Positions 1 through 8,340 are shown, numbered from the stretch's first letter. The stretch is 33,274 nucleotides of DNA from Alphaproteobacteria bacterium (GCA_024279115.1 JAJRRW010000068.1:86860-120133); one strand, 5' to 3'. Made by a program: numbers and translations. The notes: generated by a model from the letters alone, not told the origin.

Positions 1-34
1 GCAAGCCTTTTAACAATTCAGGGAAACAGCCTCC

Positions 35-589
35 ATGCTCGCCAATCTGCAAGCCAAATTCGACGAAAACCCCCTGGCGACCAGCGCTGTTTTGCTGTTT
101 TTGCTGTCTGGCGCGGTTACTTTGTCCGCGCTTGGCTTCGAACATATCGGTGGCTACAAGCCCTGCCCGCTTTGCCTCATTGAACGCAATGCGTGGTATT
201 TTGCCCTGATCGCCTCGGTCCTTGTGTTCGCGGGCTCCAAATCCAAATTTGACGGCGGATATCTGGCTCTTTTGCTGATGGGCGCGATTGCCCTTGGTTT
301 CTTGTACAATAGCTATCTTGCCGGTTTTCATGCCGGCGTTGAATGGAAATGGTGGGCTGGCCCCACCGCGTGCACTGGCGATCAGCTGGACAAGCTTGGC
401 GGCGGCGCTGGCGGCCTGCTGGATGCCCTCACCAAGACCAAGGTGATCCGCTGTGATATCGCGGAATTCCGCCTGTTTGGCCTGTCTTTTTCCGGTTACA
501 ACTTCTTGTTGTCCCTGTTGGCCGCAGCCCTTGCCCTTGGCACCTGGCTGAAGGTTGCCTTGCGCATGAAGAACAGCTGCCCACGCTAG
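35..589 (+). CDS. dsbB: Disulfide bond formation protein B (DsbB family)
   Basis: 184 aa, four predicted TM segments, CPLCLIER motif (CxxC) after TM1, second Cys pair in the later periplasmic loop (ACTGD...IRCD). Confidence 0.85.
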   Translation: MLANLQAKFDENPLATSAVLLFLLSGAVTLSALGFEHIGGYKPCPLCLIERNAWYFALIASVLVFAGSKSKFDGGYLALLLMGAIALGFLYNSYLAGFHAGVEWKWWAGPTACTGDQLDKLGGGAGGLLDALTKTKVIRCDIAEFRLFGLSFSGYNFLLSLLAAALALGTWLKVALRMKNSCPR

Positions 590-760
590 TTGAGGAGCGC
601 TTGTTGATAACAAGGCGTGTACCGGGCCATCCGTGGACAGCCACAATCAAATCACAATTCGCGCCCATTTTCACCATTCCGTGCTGACTAACTCATCCAA
701 GGCAACGAGATGTTATCGAACATATTGATAGCAAAACAGCATCTGGAATGGAGAACCGCT

Positions 761-976
761 ATGTATACAGAGAACCAGATCAACCCCGCACAATGGACGG
801 AAGCTGTTGGTCGCGCCCACAGTTACTGCACGGCCATTGACCGCCGTGGTGGAACCCCGATCGACGCCGTGCGCTCCTATGGCCTTTTCAAACTTGATAC
901 TGACCCAGCCGATTGGGACAAGGCCGAAATGATTATCGCTCTGGCCATGTGCACCCCCACAAGGCGCCCGAACTAA
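761..976 (+). CDS. Small hypothetical protein (about 71 aa; ORF call extends upstream to 710)
   Basis: ORF 710..976; internal ATG at 761 (MYTENQINPAQWTEAVGRAHSYC...) preceded by a purine-rich ggaatggaga; no recognised domain. Confidence 0.5.
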   Translation: MYTENQINPAQWTEAVGRAHSYCTAIDRRGGTPIDAVRSYGLFKLDTDPADWDKAEMIIALAMCTPTRRPN

Positions 977-1137
977 AACGACCGTATGACGTGTTTGTTG
1001 CGTATTGAGTTATTGTTCTGTTGAGTTGTATTTGTTGCGTTAAATTATATTTATTGCGTTGTGCCTGTTGAGTTGGGTTCTCTTTGTCAGTTGTCGCGTT
1101 ACAGAAAAATCAGCGTAATGAAAATTGCGTATATCGG

Positions 1138-1177
1138 CGGGTGAAGCATTGAAATCCAGTGCTTCACCCGTTTTTTT
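1138..1177 (+). terminator. Rho-independent terminator
   Basis: Perfect stem CGGGTGAAGCA / TGCTTCACCCG (1138-1148, 1160-1170) followed by T7. Confidence 0.85.
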
Positions 1178-1192
1178 GTGTCAATTCAAACG

Positions 1193-1225
1193 AAAAAACC
1201 GGGCCTTGAAATACTCAAAGCCCGG
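1193..1225 (-). terminator. Rho-independent terminator on the minus strand
   Basis: Minus strand reads CCGGGCTTTGA-GTATT-TCAAGGCCCGG followed by TTTTTTC; one mismatch in an 11-bp stem. Confidence 0.8.
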
Positions 1226-1495
1226 CCAATTTTTGTTATCGGCCTGATCTCTAGTGGCCTACCGCACTTTATATGCAGGGTTTCGTAAGCTAGGCGAGGA
1301 TTGGATATGACCTATGTGCGGCACCCACCGGCTCCCGCGACAAGTTTGGGAGCTGCAGCGAGCAAACGCCGAGCCGGGGTCCTGGAGCCATGTTTCTCGC
1401 CCTTTCGATGGGTTGCCACCCGTTGCTCTGTATCCCGGGGCAAGCCCGGGAAGCGTCAGGTTTATGGGTTAAAACAAATTACGATACCCATCAAT
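1199..1495 (-). ncRNA. Candidate structured non-coding RNA or structured 3' UTR (identity unresolved)
   Basis: About 300 nt without convincing coding content, with several perfect stems: 1464-1469/1486-1491, 1433-1439/1445-1451, 1410-1413/1418-1421, 1328-1334/1371-1377, 1331-1336/1348-1353, 1262-1267/1316-1321. Ends in a minus-strand intrinsic terminator. Confidence 0.4.
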
Positions 1496-1512
1496 TTAAG
1501 AGAGGCAGACCA

Positions 1513-2097
1513 CTAGTTCAAGACACGGAACCGGCAAGGCTGCGATGTCACGGTGCAGGTATGCGTGCCATCTGCATGGTCGGTACATTTCGTCTCTTTG
1601 CTGTTGGACAGCAGCCACGTATCCATTTTGGTACCGTAGAAATCGCGCACTCTTGCGGCCCAGACTTTGCGGGCTTTATGCTTGGCCCATTCTTTGAGCT
1701 TGGCGGGCTTGCCCGTGCCAGCGATCTTGTAGAATGAACAAACTTTGCCAGGTCCACTTAAAACAGCTTTCAGTTTGCACGGCGTGGCTTTGACGGTGCA
1801 GCGGTTGCGTCCCTTTTCCTTAAAGCAGTTATAGTTGGCATTTTGAGAAAACAGCCAGGAAGCCCATTGCTTGCCGTCTGTTTTACGAACTTTTTGGCGC
1901 CAGGCGTCACGGGCTTTTTTTCGCGCAAAAATCATCGTTCTGGCGCGCCCACCGGTGCGCGAGACTTCCTGGGCTTTACATTCACGCTCCAATGGATTGG
2001 CGGTCTTCTCAGCCGTTTTTTGGGCATTTGCAGGTAGAGTGCCAAGGCTTATTGCCAAGCCTGCGGCAGCGGCCAGACCCATCATTTTGTAAAACAT
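1513..2097 (-). CDS. Hypothetical secreted protein with two tandem Cys/Trp-containing repeats
   Basis: Sec-type signal peptide MFYKMMGLAAAAGLAISLGTLPANAQ; RBS AGAGGA upstream of ATG; two repeats ending CTVKATPCKL and CTVTSQPCRF. Confidence 0.75.
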   Translation of the reverse strand: MFYKMMGLAAAAGLAISLGTLPANAQKTAEKTANPLERECKAQEVSRTGGRARTMIFARKKARDAWRQKVRKTDGKQWASWLFSQNANYNCFKEKGRNRCTVKATPCKLKAVLSGPGKVCSFYKIAGTGKPAKLKEWAKHKARKVWAARVRDFYGTKMDTWLLSNSKETKCTDHADGTHTCTVTSQPCRFRVLN

Positions 2098-2336
2098 ATA
2101 ACTTTATTCCTCTATAAATAATGATCGTACCCCCCCCATACACAGGCTACGCTCTTTCATATATTCAAAGCGCTTGCTTGGTCGAGCTTAGGACTTTCAC
2201 GTACAAGGTTCAAGCAACTGTTGCAAATTGACTAACAGGTCCCCAAAACTCTAATTTTCTGGAGACCAGCGCAAAATCGGCTTGCGTGCGGCCCGCGTTT
2301 CGTCCAGTCGGCGTCTTGGCGTATAGCGCGGGGCGT

Positions 2337-3809
2337 TTAAAAAGGGCTGAGCATCGCCCTTTTGGCCCGTTTAGCCAGGGTAATCATCACCTCGATAAAT
2401 TGATCCAGTGATGCCTTGCTCTCGCTTTCCGTTGGTTCAACCAGCATCGCCCCATGCACAATCAGCGGAAAATAGACCGTCATGGGATGAAATCCCTCGT
2501 CAATCATCGCCTTGGCAAAATCAAGCGTGGTGACGCCGGTGCCTTTCAAAAAGGCATCATCAAACAACACTTCATGCATGCAGATATGATCTTCGCCAAA
2601 TGCCAGCGACATATGCTCTGACAACGAGGCGCGCAGATAATTGGCGTTCAGCACCGCATCTTCAGAGGCCTGGCGCAAGCCATCGGAGCCATGGCTCATC
2701 ATATAGGTAAGCGCCCGCGTATACATGCCAAACTGCCCGTGAAACGCCGTCATGCGGCCAAACGGGCTGGCCTCACCATCAGCACCACTTGGGGTCTCAA
2801 CCAGCCGGGGCCCCTCCCCCTCCTTGATCAAAAACGGCAAAGGCGCTAAGGCTGCCAGACGCTTTGACAAAACCACCGGCCCTGATCCTGGCCCGCCTCC
2901 ACCATGGGGCGTCGAGAAGGTCTTGTGTAAATTGAAATGCATGGCATCGACGCCCAAATCCCCCGGCTTGACCTTACCGGCAATGGCGGTAAAATTTGCA
3001 CCATCACAATAAAAATAAGCCCCGGCCTGATGGATCAGCTTGGCAATCTCGACGATTTCGCGCTCGAACACGCCCCCCGTATTGGGGTTGGTGAGCATGA
3101 TGGCGGCGACATCCTCATCAAGCGCTTCCTTGACCGATGCCACCGTCACCGTGCCATCCGCCTGCGCGGGCACGGAGCGAATTTTATAGCCGATCAGCGC
3201 CGCTGTTGCGGGATTGGTGCCATGGGCACTGTCTGGCACTAATACGACATTTTTTGTTGACCCCTTGGCTTGATGAGCAGCTTTTATCGCCATCATGCCG
3301 CACAGCTCGCCATGCGCGCCGGCCTTGGGAGAAAGGGCAATCGCCTTCATGCCCGTCAGCTCCATCAGCCAGTGAGCCAGTTCACTCATCAGATCAATAG
3401 CGCCCGGCACACTGGATTGCGGCTGTAGCGGATGAATGTCCATAAAGCCGGGCAACCGGGCGATTTTTTCATTGAGGCGCGGATTATGTTTCATGGTGCA
3501 AGAACCAAGCGGATAGATGCCGGTATCAATGCTGTAATTTTTTTGGCTTAGTCGCACATAATGGCGCATGGTTTCAGGCTCAGACAGACCGGCCAGCCCG
3601 AAACCATCGGTGCGCTCCATCCCGTTGAGGCGGTGCTCGAACGGCACAAGATCGGCAAAATCAACCCCCGTTGTCTGCGTATCGCCCAGATTAAACAAAA
3701 CAGGCTCTTCGATTTGCAGGGCCTTGTTACCTGAATGGGTCATGACATCGCTCTGCTTGCTGGCGGATTGATCTATTGTCGTCTTGCGCCCTTGTCGGTT
3801 CATGCTCAT
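2337..3809 (-). CDS. gcvPB: Glycine dehydrogenase (decarboxylating) subunit 2
   Basis: 490 aa; PLP-lysine region HFNLHKTFSTPHGGGGPGSGP; directly follows gcvPA with a 4-nt overlap. Confidence 0.95.
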   Translation of the reverse strand: MSMNRQGRKTTIDQSASKQSDVMTHSGNKALQIEEPVLFNLGDTQTTGVDFADLVPFEHRLNGMERTDGFGLAGLSEPETMRHYVRLSQKNYSIDTGIYPLGSCTMKHNPRLNEKIARLPGFMDIHPLQPQSSVPGAIDLMSELAHWLMELTGMKAIALSPKAGAHGELCGMMAIKAAHQAKGSTKNVVLVPDSAHGTNPATAALIGYKIRSVPAQADGTVTVASVKEALDEDVAAIMLTNPNTGGVFEREIVEIAKLIHQAGAYFYCDGANFTAIAGKVKPGDLGVDAMHFNLHKTFSTPHGGGGPGSGPVVLSKRLAALAPLPFLIKEGEGPRLVETPSGADGEASPFGRMTAFHGQFGMYTRALTYMMSHGSDGLRQASEDAVLNANYLRASLSEHMSLAFGEDHICMHEVLFDDAFLKGTGVTTLDFAKAMIDEGFHPMTVYFPLIVHGAMLVEPTESESKASLDQFIEVMITLAKRAKRAMLSPF

Positions 3810-5155
3810 CGCAGTTCTCCCTCTATGGCCGCTTTGAGCGCTGTTATCTGATCACCGCTATTCATTTCGGTGACAGCGACAAGCATCAGATTATCCAGAT
3901 TTGCATCGTCAGGTATTAAGCGTGAAACGGGAACACCGGCCAGAATGCCTTTGGCCGCCAGTGCCTCTACGAGGTCATGGGCGCTGCCGGGAACGCGGAT
4001 TGTGAACTCGTTGAAAAAGCTCTCATTGAGCACCTCGACCCCTTTGATCTTGTTCAGCTCATCGGCCAGTTGCACCGCATTGGCATGATTGATCATGGCC
4101 AGCTGGCGCAAGCCTTTTTCCCCCAGCAAGGTCAGGTGAATGGAAAAAGCCAGCGCCATCAGACCTGAATTGGTGCAGATATTGGAAGTGGCTTTTTCAC
4201 GCCGGATATGTTGCTCCCTTGTCGACAGGGTGAGCACAAAACCTGGTTGCCCGTCGGCATCCACGGTTTTTCCGCAAAGACGCCCGGGCATCTGGCGGAT
4301 ATATTTTTGCCTTGTTGCAAACAGCCCCACATAGGGACCGCCAAAATCAAGCCCGCAGCCCAAAGACTGGCCCTCGGCGACAACAATGTCGGCTCCTTGA
4401 GAACCCGGCGACCGGATTGCCCCAAGCGAGACAATCTCGGTGACGACCATAATCAACAAGGCCTTTTTGGCATGAGCGGCCTCTGCCAGTTTGCCATAGT
4501 CGCTGATCTGACCGAAAAAATCGGGATATTGCACGACCACACAGGCCGTTTCCTCATCAATCTGGCTGATGAGATCTTCTGGCTCGCCAATCGCTGGAGC
4601 CATCTCCACCAGATCTCCACCCGAAAAGCGCTCCATATTTTCAACAACCGCGCGATATTGCGGATGCAGCCCGCCAGACAGGATAGCCTTTTTGCGCCTG
4701 GTGACGCGGCGCGCCATCAACACGGCTTCCGCTGTCGCCGTGGAGCCATCATACATGGAGGCGTTGGCGACCTCCATGTCGGTAAGCATACAGATCTGCG
4801 TCTGAAATTCGAACAGCACCTGCAAGGTACCTTGCGAAATTTCTGGCTGATAAGGCGTGTAAGCGGTCAAAAATTCGGATCGCTGGATCAGATGATCAAC
4901 GCTCGCTGGTACATGGTGGCGATAGGCCCCCGCCCCCACGAAAAAGCCTTGCGCCTGACCGGCTGACAGATTGCGCGCCGCCATTTGCGACAATTGGCGC
5001 TCCACCTCGATTTCACTTTTCGCCAGTGGTAAATCAGGCAGTTTGTCCAACAGCTTGTCTTTTGGCACATCCGCAAACAAGGCATCAACATGATCAACGC
5101 CGACTTTGGCCAGCATTTCGCGCCGGTCGTCGGGCGACAAAGGCAGATAGCGCAT
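3806..5155 (-). CDS. gcvPA: Glycine dehydrogenase (decarboxylating) subunit 1
   Basis: 449 aa; MRYLPLSPDDRREMLAKVG..., SYxGxG-like and YDGSTATAEA motifs of GcvPA. Confidence 0.95.
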   Translation of the reverse strand: MRYLPLSPDDRREMLAKVGVDHVDALFADVPKDKLLDKLPDLPLAKSEIEVERQLSQMAARNLSAGQAQGFFVGAGAYRHHVPASVDHLIQRSEFLTAYTPYQPEISQGTLQVLFEFQTQICMLTDMEVANASMYDGSTATAEAVLMARRVTRRKKAILSGGLHPQYRAVVENMERFSGGDLVEMAPAIGEPEDLISQIDEETACVVVQYPDFFGQISDYGKLAEAAHAKKALLIMVVTEIVSLGAIRSPGSQGADIVVAEGQSLGCGLDFGGPYVGLFATRQKYIRQMPGRLCGKTVDADGQPGFVLTLSTREQHIRREKATSNICTNSGLMALAFSIHLTLLGEKGLRQLAMINHANAVQLADELNKIKGVEVLNESFFNEFTIRVPGSAHDLVEALAAKGILAGVPVSRLIPDDANLDNLMLVAVTEMNSGDQITALKAAIEGELR

Positions 5156-5532
5156 TAGCTCTCACTCTCGACAAATTCGGCATAACCCGCTTTGTCCATC
5201 AGCTCTTCAAGTTCATCTGCATTGGACAGCTTGATCTTGATGAACCAGGCGTCAGCTTCGGCGCTTTCATTGACCAAAGCAGCATTTTCAGCAAGCGCTT
5301 CATTGGCCTCGACCACTTCGCCGCTAATGGGGGCATAAACTTCGCTGGCTGCCTTGACACTCTCGACCACACAGGCTTCATCACCCTGCTCGACGTCAAG
5401 GCCAGGTTCTGGCAATTCAACAAACACGATATCGCCGAGCTGCTCCTGGGCATGATCTGTAATGCCAATAGTGCCAATCCCGTCCTCAACCATGATCCAT
5501 TCATGCTCTTTTGTGTAATAGGTTTTCGACAT
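5155..5532 (-). CDS. gcvH: Glycine cleavage system H protein
   Basis: 125 aa; lipoyl-lysine motif VVESVKAASEVYAPISGEV. Confidence 0.97.
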   Translation of the reverse strand: MSKTYYTKEHEWIMVEDGIGTIGITDHAQEQLGDIVFVELPEPGLDVEQGDEACVVESVKAASEVYAPISGEVVEANEALAENAALVNESAEADAWFIKIKLSNADELEELMDKAGYAEFVESES

Positions 5533-5568
5533 ATCAAAATTTCCCTTTGTTCATTATTCCATTCCGTG

Positions 5569-5682
5569 TGTCATCCCCGCGAAGGCGGGGATCCATACTC
5601 CCAGTCCTCAAAATTTATTTGAAAGACCATCGTTGAATTGCAAGATCCGGGGTTATGGTTCCCCGCCTTCGCGGGGATGACA
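5569..5682. repeat. MITE/REP-like inverted-repeat element, copy 1 (between gcvT and gcvH)
   Basis: Terminal inverted repeats TGTCATCCCCGCGAAGGCGGGGATCCATA (5569-5597) and TATGGTTCCCCGCCTTCGCGGGGATGACA (5654-5682), one mismatch; each arm is itself palindromic (CCCCGC..GCGGGG). Confidence 0.85.
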
Positions 5683-5705
5683 ATAGTTGTTTAAACGCAG
5701 CTTCC

Positions 5706-6872
5706 TTATTTCTTTTTGCGATAAAAATTATGCGTGACAAATGGCAAGGGCTGCACATTGGCGGGCAAACGCTTGCCCCGCACCTCAAGTTCAAGCACTG
5801 TCCCCGCCGCGCTATGCTCGGCCCTCACATATCCCATGGCAACCGGCCCGCCCACCGATGGCCCATAGCCACCACTGGTAACAATTCCGATTTCATCGCC
5901 ATCGACGCTGAAAATCTTTGTGCCCTCGCGGGCCGGAGCCCGGCCACCTGGCCGGATGCCCACCAGCTTCTTGCCTGGTCCCTCTTTGAGCTGTGCAAGT
6001 ATTTTATCGGCGCCCGGGAACCCACCACTTTCGCGGCGGCGCTTGCCGATGGACCAGGTCAGATTGGCCTCAACAGGGGTCGTGGTTTCGTCGATGTCGT
6101 GGCCATACAGGCAAAGCCCGGCCTCCAGCCGCAAACTGTCTCTGGCCCCAAGGCCAATCGCTTCCACATCGGGATGGGCCTGCAAAGCCTGCCAGAATTG
6201 TTCCACATCTTTGGATTTGATGGCCAGTTCGAACCCATCTTCGCCGGTATATCCAGAGCGCGACACATGCATCCACATCTCGCTGCCCTCAACGCTGACC
6301 GGCAGATCGAGCGAACTCATAAAGGCCATGTCGCCGACTTTTGGTGCAAACCCCGCCAGCACGTCCACAGCTTTTGGCCCCTGCAAGGCGATAAGCGCCA
6401 TATCATCGAGAATTTTCATTTCCACATTGTCGGGCATGCTTTTTTTGATCAACGCAAAGTCTCGGGTCTTGCAAGCGGCATTGACCACCACATAAATCCA
6501 GTGCTCATGCCCCTGCATGCCAAGCCGCGTGACCATCAGATCATCGAGCACACCGCCTTCATCGTTCAATAGCTGCGAATAGCGCTGACGCCCCGGTTTC
6601 AAAGCGGCAAAATTTCCAGGTGCCAATGTTTCAAGGGCGGCGGCGGCGGTTTTAAACTCTCCATCCGCTGGAATCAAAAAAGCCTGTCCCATGTGAGAAA
6701 CGTCGAACAATCCCGCGCTTGAACGCACATGCAAATGTTCCTTGAGCACGCCAAGCGGATATTGCACAGGCATTTCATAGCCTGCAAACGGCACCATTTT
6801 GGCATCAAGTCTGGTGTGAACATCATAAAGCGGCGTGCGCTTTAGGGGGGTATCCCCCTGTTGATCCGACAT
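5706..6872 (-). CDS. gcvT: Glycine cleavage system aminomethyltransferase T protein
   Basis: MSDQQGDTPLKRTPLYDVHTRLDAKMVPFAGYEMPVQYPLG...; start at 6872 chosen over ORF start 6995 because AAGGAG lies just upstream and the longer ORF runs into the riboswitch. Confidence 0.95.
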   Translation of the reverse strand: MSDQQGDTPLKRTPLYDVHTRLDAKMVPFAGYEMPVQYPLGVLKEHLHVRSSAGLFDVSHMGQAFLIPADGEFKTAAAALETLAPGNFAALKPGRQRYSQLLNDEGGVLDDLMVTRLGMQGHEHWIYVVVNAACKTRDFALIKKSMPDNVEMKILDDMALIALQGPKAVDVLAGFAPKVGDMAFMSSLDLPVSVEGSEMWMHVSRSGYTGEDGFELAIKSKDVEQFWQALQAHPDVEAIGLGARDSLRLEAGLCLYGHDIDETTTPVEANLTWSIGKRRRESGGFPGADKILAQLKEGPGKKLVGIRPGGRAPAREGTKIFSVDGDEIGIVTSGGYGPSVGGPVAMGYVRAEHSAAGTVLELEVRGKRLPANVQPLPFVTHNFYRKKK

Positions 6873-6939
6873 ATGCCATTCTCCTTCAATCCATGACCCA
6901 AAGCGAGCGCAACTGCGGCCAAAAATGGCCCAGACGCAC

Positions 6940-7276
6940 ACCCCCTCTGTCATGGAACCTGAGAGATTTGATTGGTTTATATCACTCACGGCCATTCCGC
7001 CTGACGGCGGGCCTCCGCGAGGGCGCGCAACATGCGGCGGGCGCTTGCCCTTGCCGGATCGAGACCCGGTTTTTCCGCATCAAACGCGCATCCAGCGACT
7101 GCTCGCTGGAAAACCAACTTACCCCTTCGGTGAGGCGTGGAGTAGCTCCGCGCCTGCTTTCCAGAGTGCCATCTTCCTGCGGTCCGTTTGCCTGAGAGTT
7201 TCCCGTCGTTTTTTTGGGGCGGTTGCTCCTTCGGCGCCATTTATGTCTTTTGCGTCAGACATAATGATCTCTCCCG
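6940..7276 (-). promoter_or_regulatory. Tandem glycine riboswitch upstream of gcvT
   Basis: Aptamer 1 on the minus strand: GGGAGAG...GCCGAAGGAGCAAC...AAACTCTCAGGCAAACGGACCG. Aptamer 2: CACCGAAGGGGTAAG...AAATCTCTCAGGTTCCATGACAGAGGGGG. Both match glycine aptamer core motifs. Confidence 0.93.
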
Positions 7277-7298
7277 CAGGGATCAACTGGCATGGCCC

Positions 7299-7327
7299 TT
7301 CATAGAAAAGCCTGCGGGATGAGTCAA
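7299..7327 (-). promoter_or_regulatory. Sigma70-type promoter driving the riboswitch/gcv transcript
   Basis: Minus strand TTGACT - 17 nt - TATGAA, about 25 nt upstream of aptamer 1. Confidence 0.65.
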
Positions 7328-7342
7328 TAAAGGTGAGTGAAC

Positions 7343-7630
7343 TCATTTTTTGTTTTTGGTTTTGGGCTTTTTGGGGACGGTCTTTGGATCGACTAAAAGC
7401 GCGCGATAAATTTCCACCCGGTCGCCGGGCGCCAGCACCTTGTCCAGCTTTGCAGGTACCCCGAATATGCCAATAGAAAGTTGTTCGAGCTCAAGGTCCT
7501 TGAAATGCTCAAGCACCCCTGATTGCAGGATCGCTTCACGCGCACTTGCCCCCGCCTCAATCGGTAATGTCTGCCAAAAGCCATCATCAGGACGCGCACA
7601 AGCTACGGAAATTTCTATTTTTTTATCCAC
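7343..7630 (-). CDS. rnfH: RnfH family (ubiquitin-like fold, UPF0125) protein
   Basis: 95 aa; ISVACARPDDGFWQTLPIEAGASAREAILQSG...GIFGVPAKLDKVLAPGDRVEIYRALLVDPK, typical RnfH; last gene of the rnf cluster. Confidence 0.88.
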   Translation of the reverse strand: MDKKIEISVACARPDDGFWQTLPIEAGASAREAILQSGVLEHFKDLELEQLSIGIFGVPAKLDKVLAPGDRVEIYRALLVDPKTVPKKPKTKNKK

Positions 7631-8340
7631 TAAGCTACTCGCTCACTGGTTACTGGCAGCCCCTTAGCCCCGGCGCGCAGGGTGGCTCGTTTGACACGGG
7701 CTGCATCAATAACATTTTTAAGGGCGATCAAAAACCCCAGCACAATGAAGCCGCCCGGCGGCAGAATAAGCAGCAAAAAACCCTTATAATCTTCGCCAAA
7801 AACCACCATTTCCAGAAATGAAAACTGCTCCCCCAGCAATAAAGAGGCATTGGAAAACAGCGTCCCCGCCCCCAGCACTTCGCGGATGCCGCCAATCACC
7901 ACCAGCACGGCGGTAAATCCAACCCCCATGAAAAACCCGTCCACCATGGAGGGGAGCACATCATTGCGCGACGCAAAGGCCTCGGCGCGCCCCAAAATGG
8001 CGCAATTGGTGACGATCAGCGGAATAAACAGGCCCAGCACCTTATAAAGCTCGTGCAGCCAGGCATTCATGCCCATTTCCACCAAAGTGACCTGCGAGGC
8101 GATGATCAGCACAAATACCGGAATACGTATTTCGGGGGTAATAAAATTGCGCCACAAGGACACCGAAAACCCGGACGCCACCAGCACAAAGGTCGTCGCC
8201 ATGCCCATGCCAAGCCCGTTGGTGGCAGTCGCAGTTACCGCCATCAACGGGCACAGCGCCAGTAATTGCGCCAGCACCACATTGCGCGTCCACAGGCCAT
8301 CAGCCACGATCACACCATAGTCTGGCGCCTCCTTGCTCAT
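7630..8340 (-). CDS. rnfE: Ion-translocating oxidoreductase subunit E
   Basis: 236 aa hydrophobic; [27 protein letters not shown] and [17 protein letters not shown] motifs. Confidence 0.95.
   Translation of the reverse strand: MSKEAPDYGVIVADGLWTRNVVLAQLLALCPLMAVTATATNGLGMGMATTFVLVASGFSVSLWRNFITPEIRIPVFVLIIASQVTLVEMGMNAWLHELYKVLGLFIPLIVTNCAILGRAEAFASRNDVLPSMVDGFFMGVGFTAVLVVIGGIREVLGAGTLFSNASLLLGEQFSFLEMVVFGEDYKGFLLLILPPGGFIVLGFLIALKNVIDAARVKRATLRAGAKGLPVTSERVA

Noticed and set aside
1301-1737. Plus-strand ORFs 1301..1516 and 1390..1737
   Set aside because: Overlap the structured intergenic region and run antisense to the signal-peptide-bearing ORF; no RBS or domain support.
5569-5682. CRISPR-like repeat
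   Set aside because: Only two inverted arms, not direct repeats with spacers; fits a MITE/REP element.
5655-6572. 305-aa plus-strand ORF antisense to gcvT
   Set aside because: Begins inside the repeat element and runs antisense to gcvT; no family resemblance.
7119-7346. 75-aa minus-strand ORF MSSLTFIDSSRRLFYEGPCQL...
   Set aside because: Lies across the promoter and first glycine aptamer; its codons are the riboswitch core (GCCGAAGGAGCAAC, CTCTCAGG), so it is an artefact of an RNA element.
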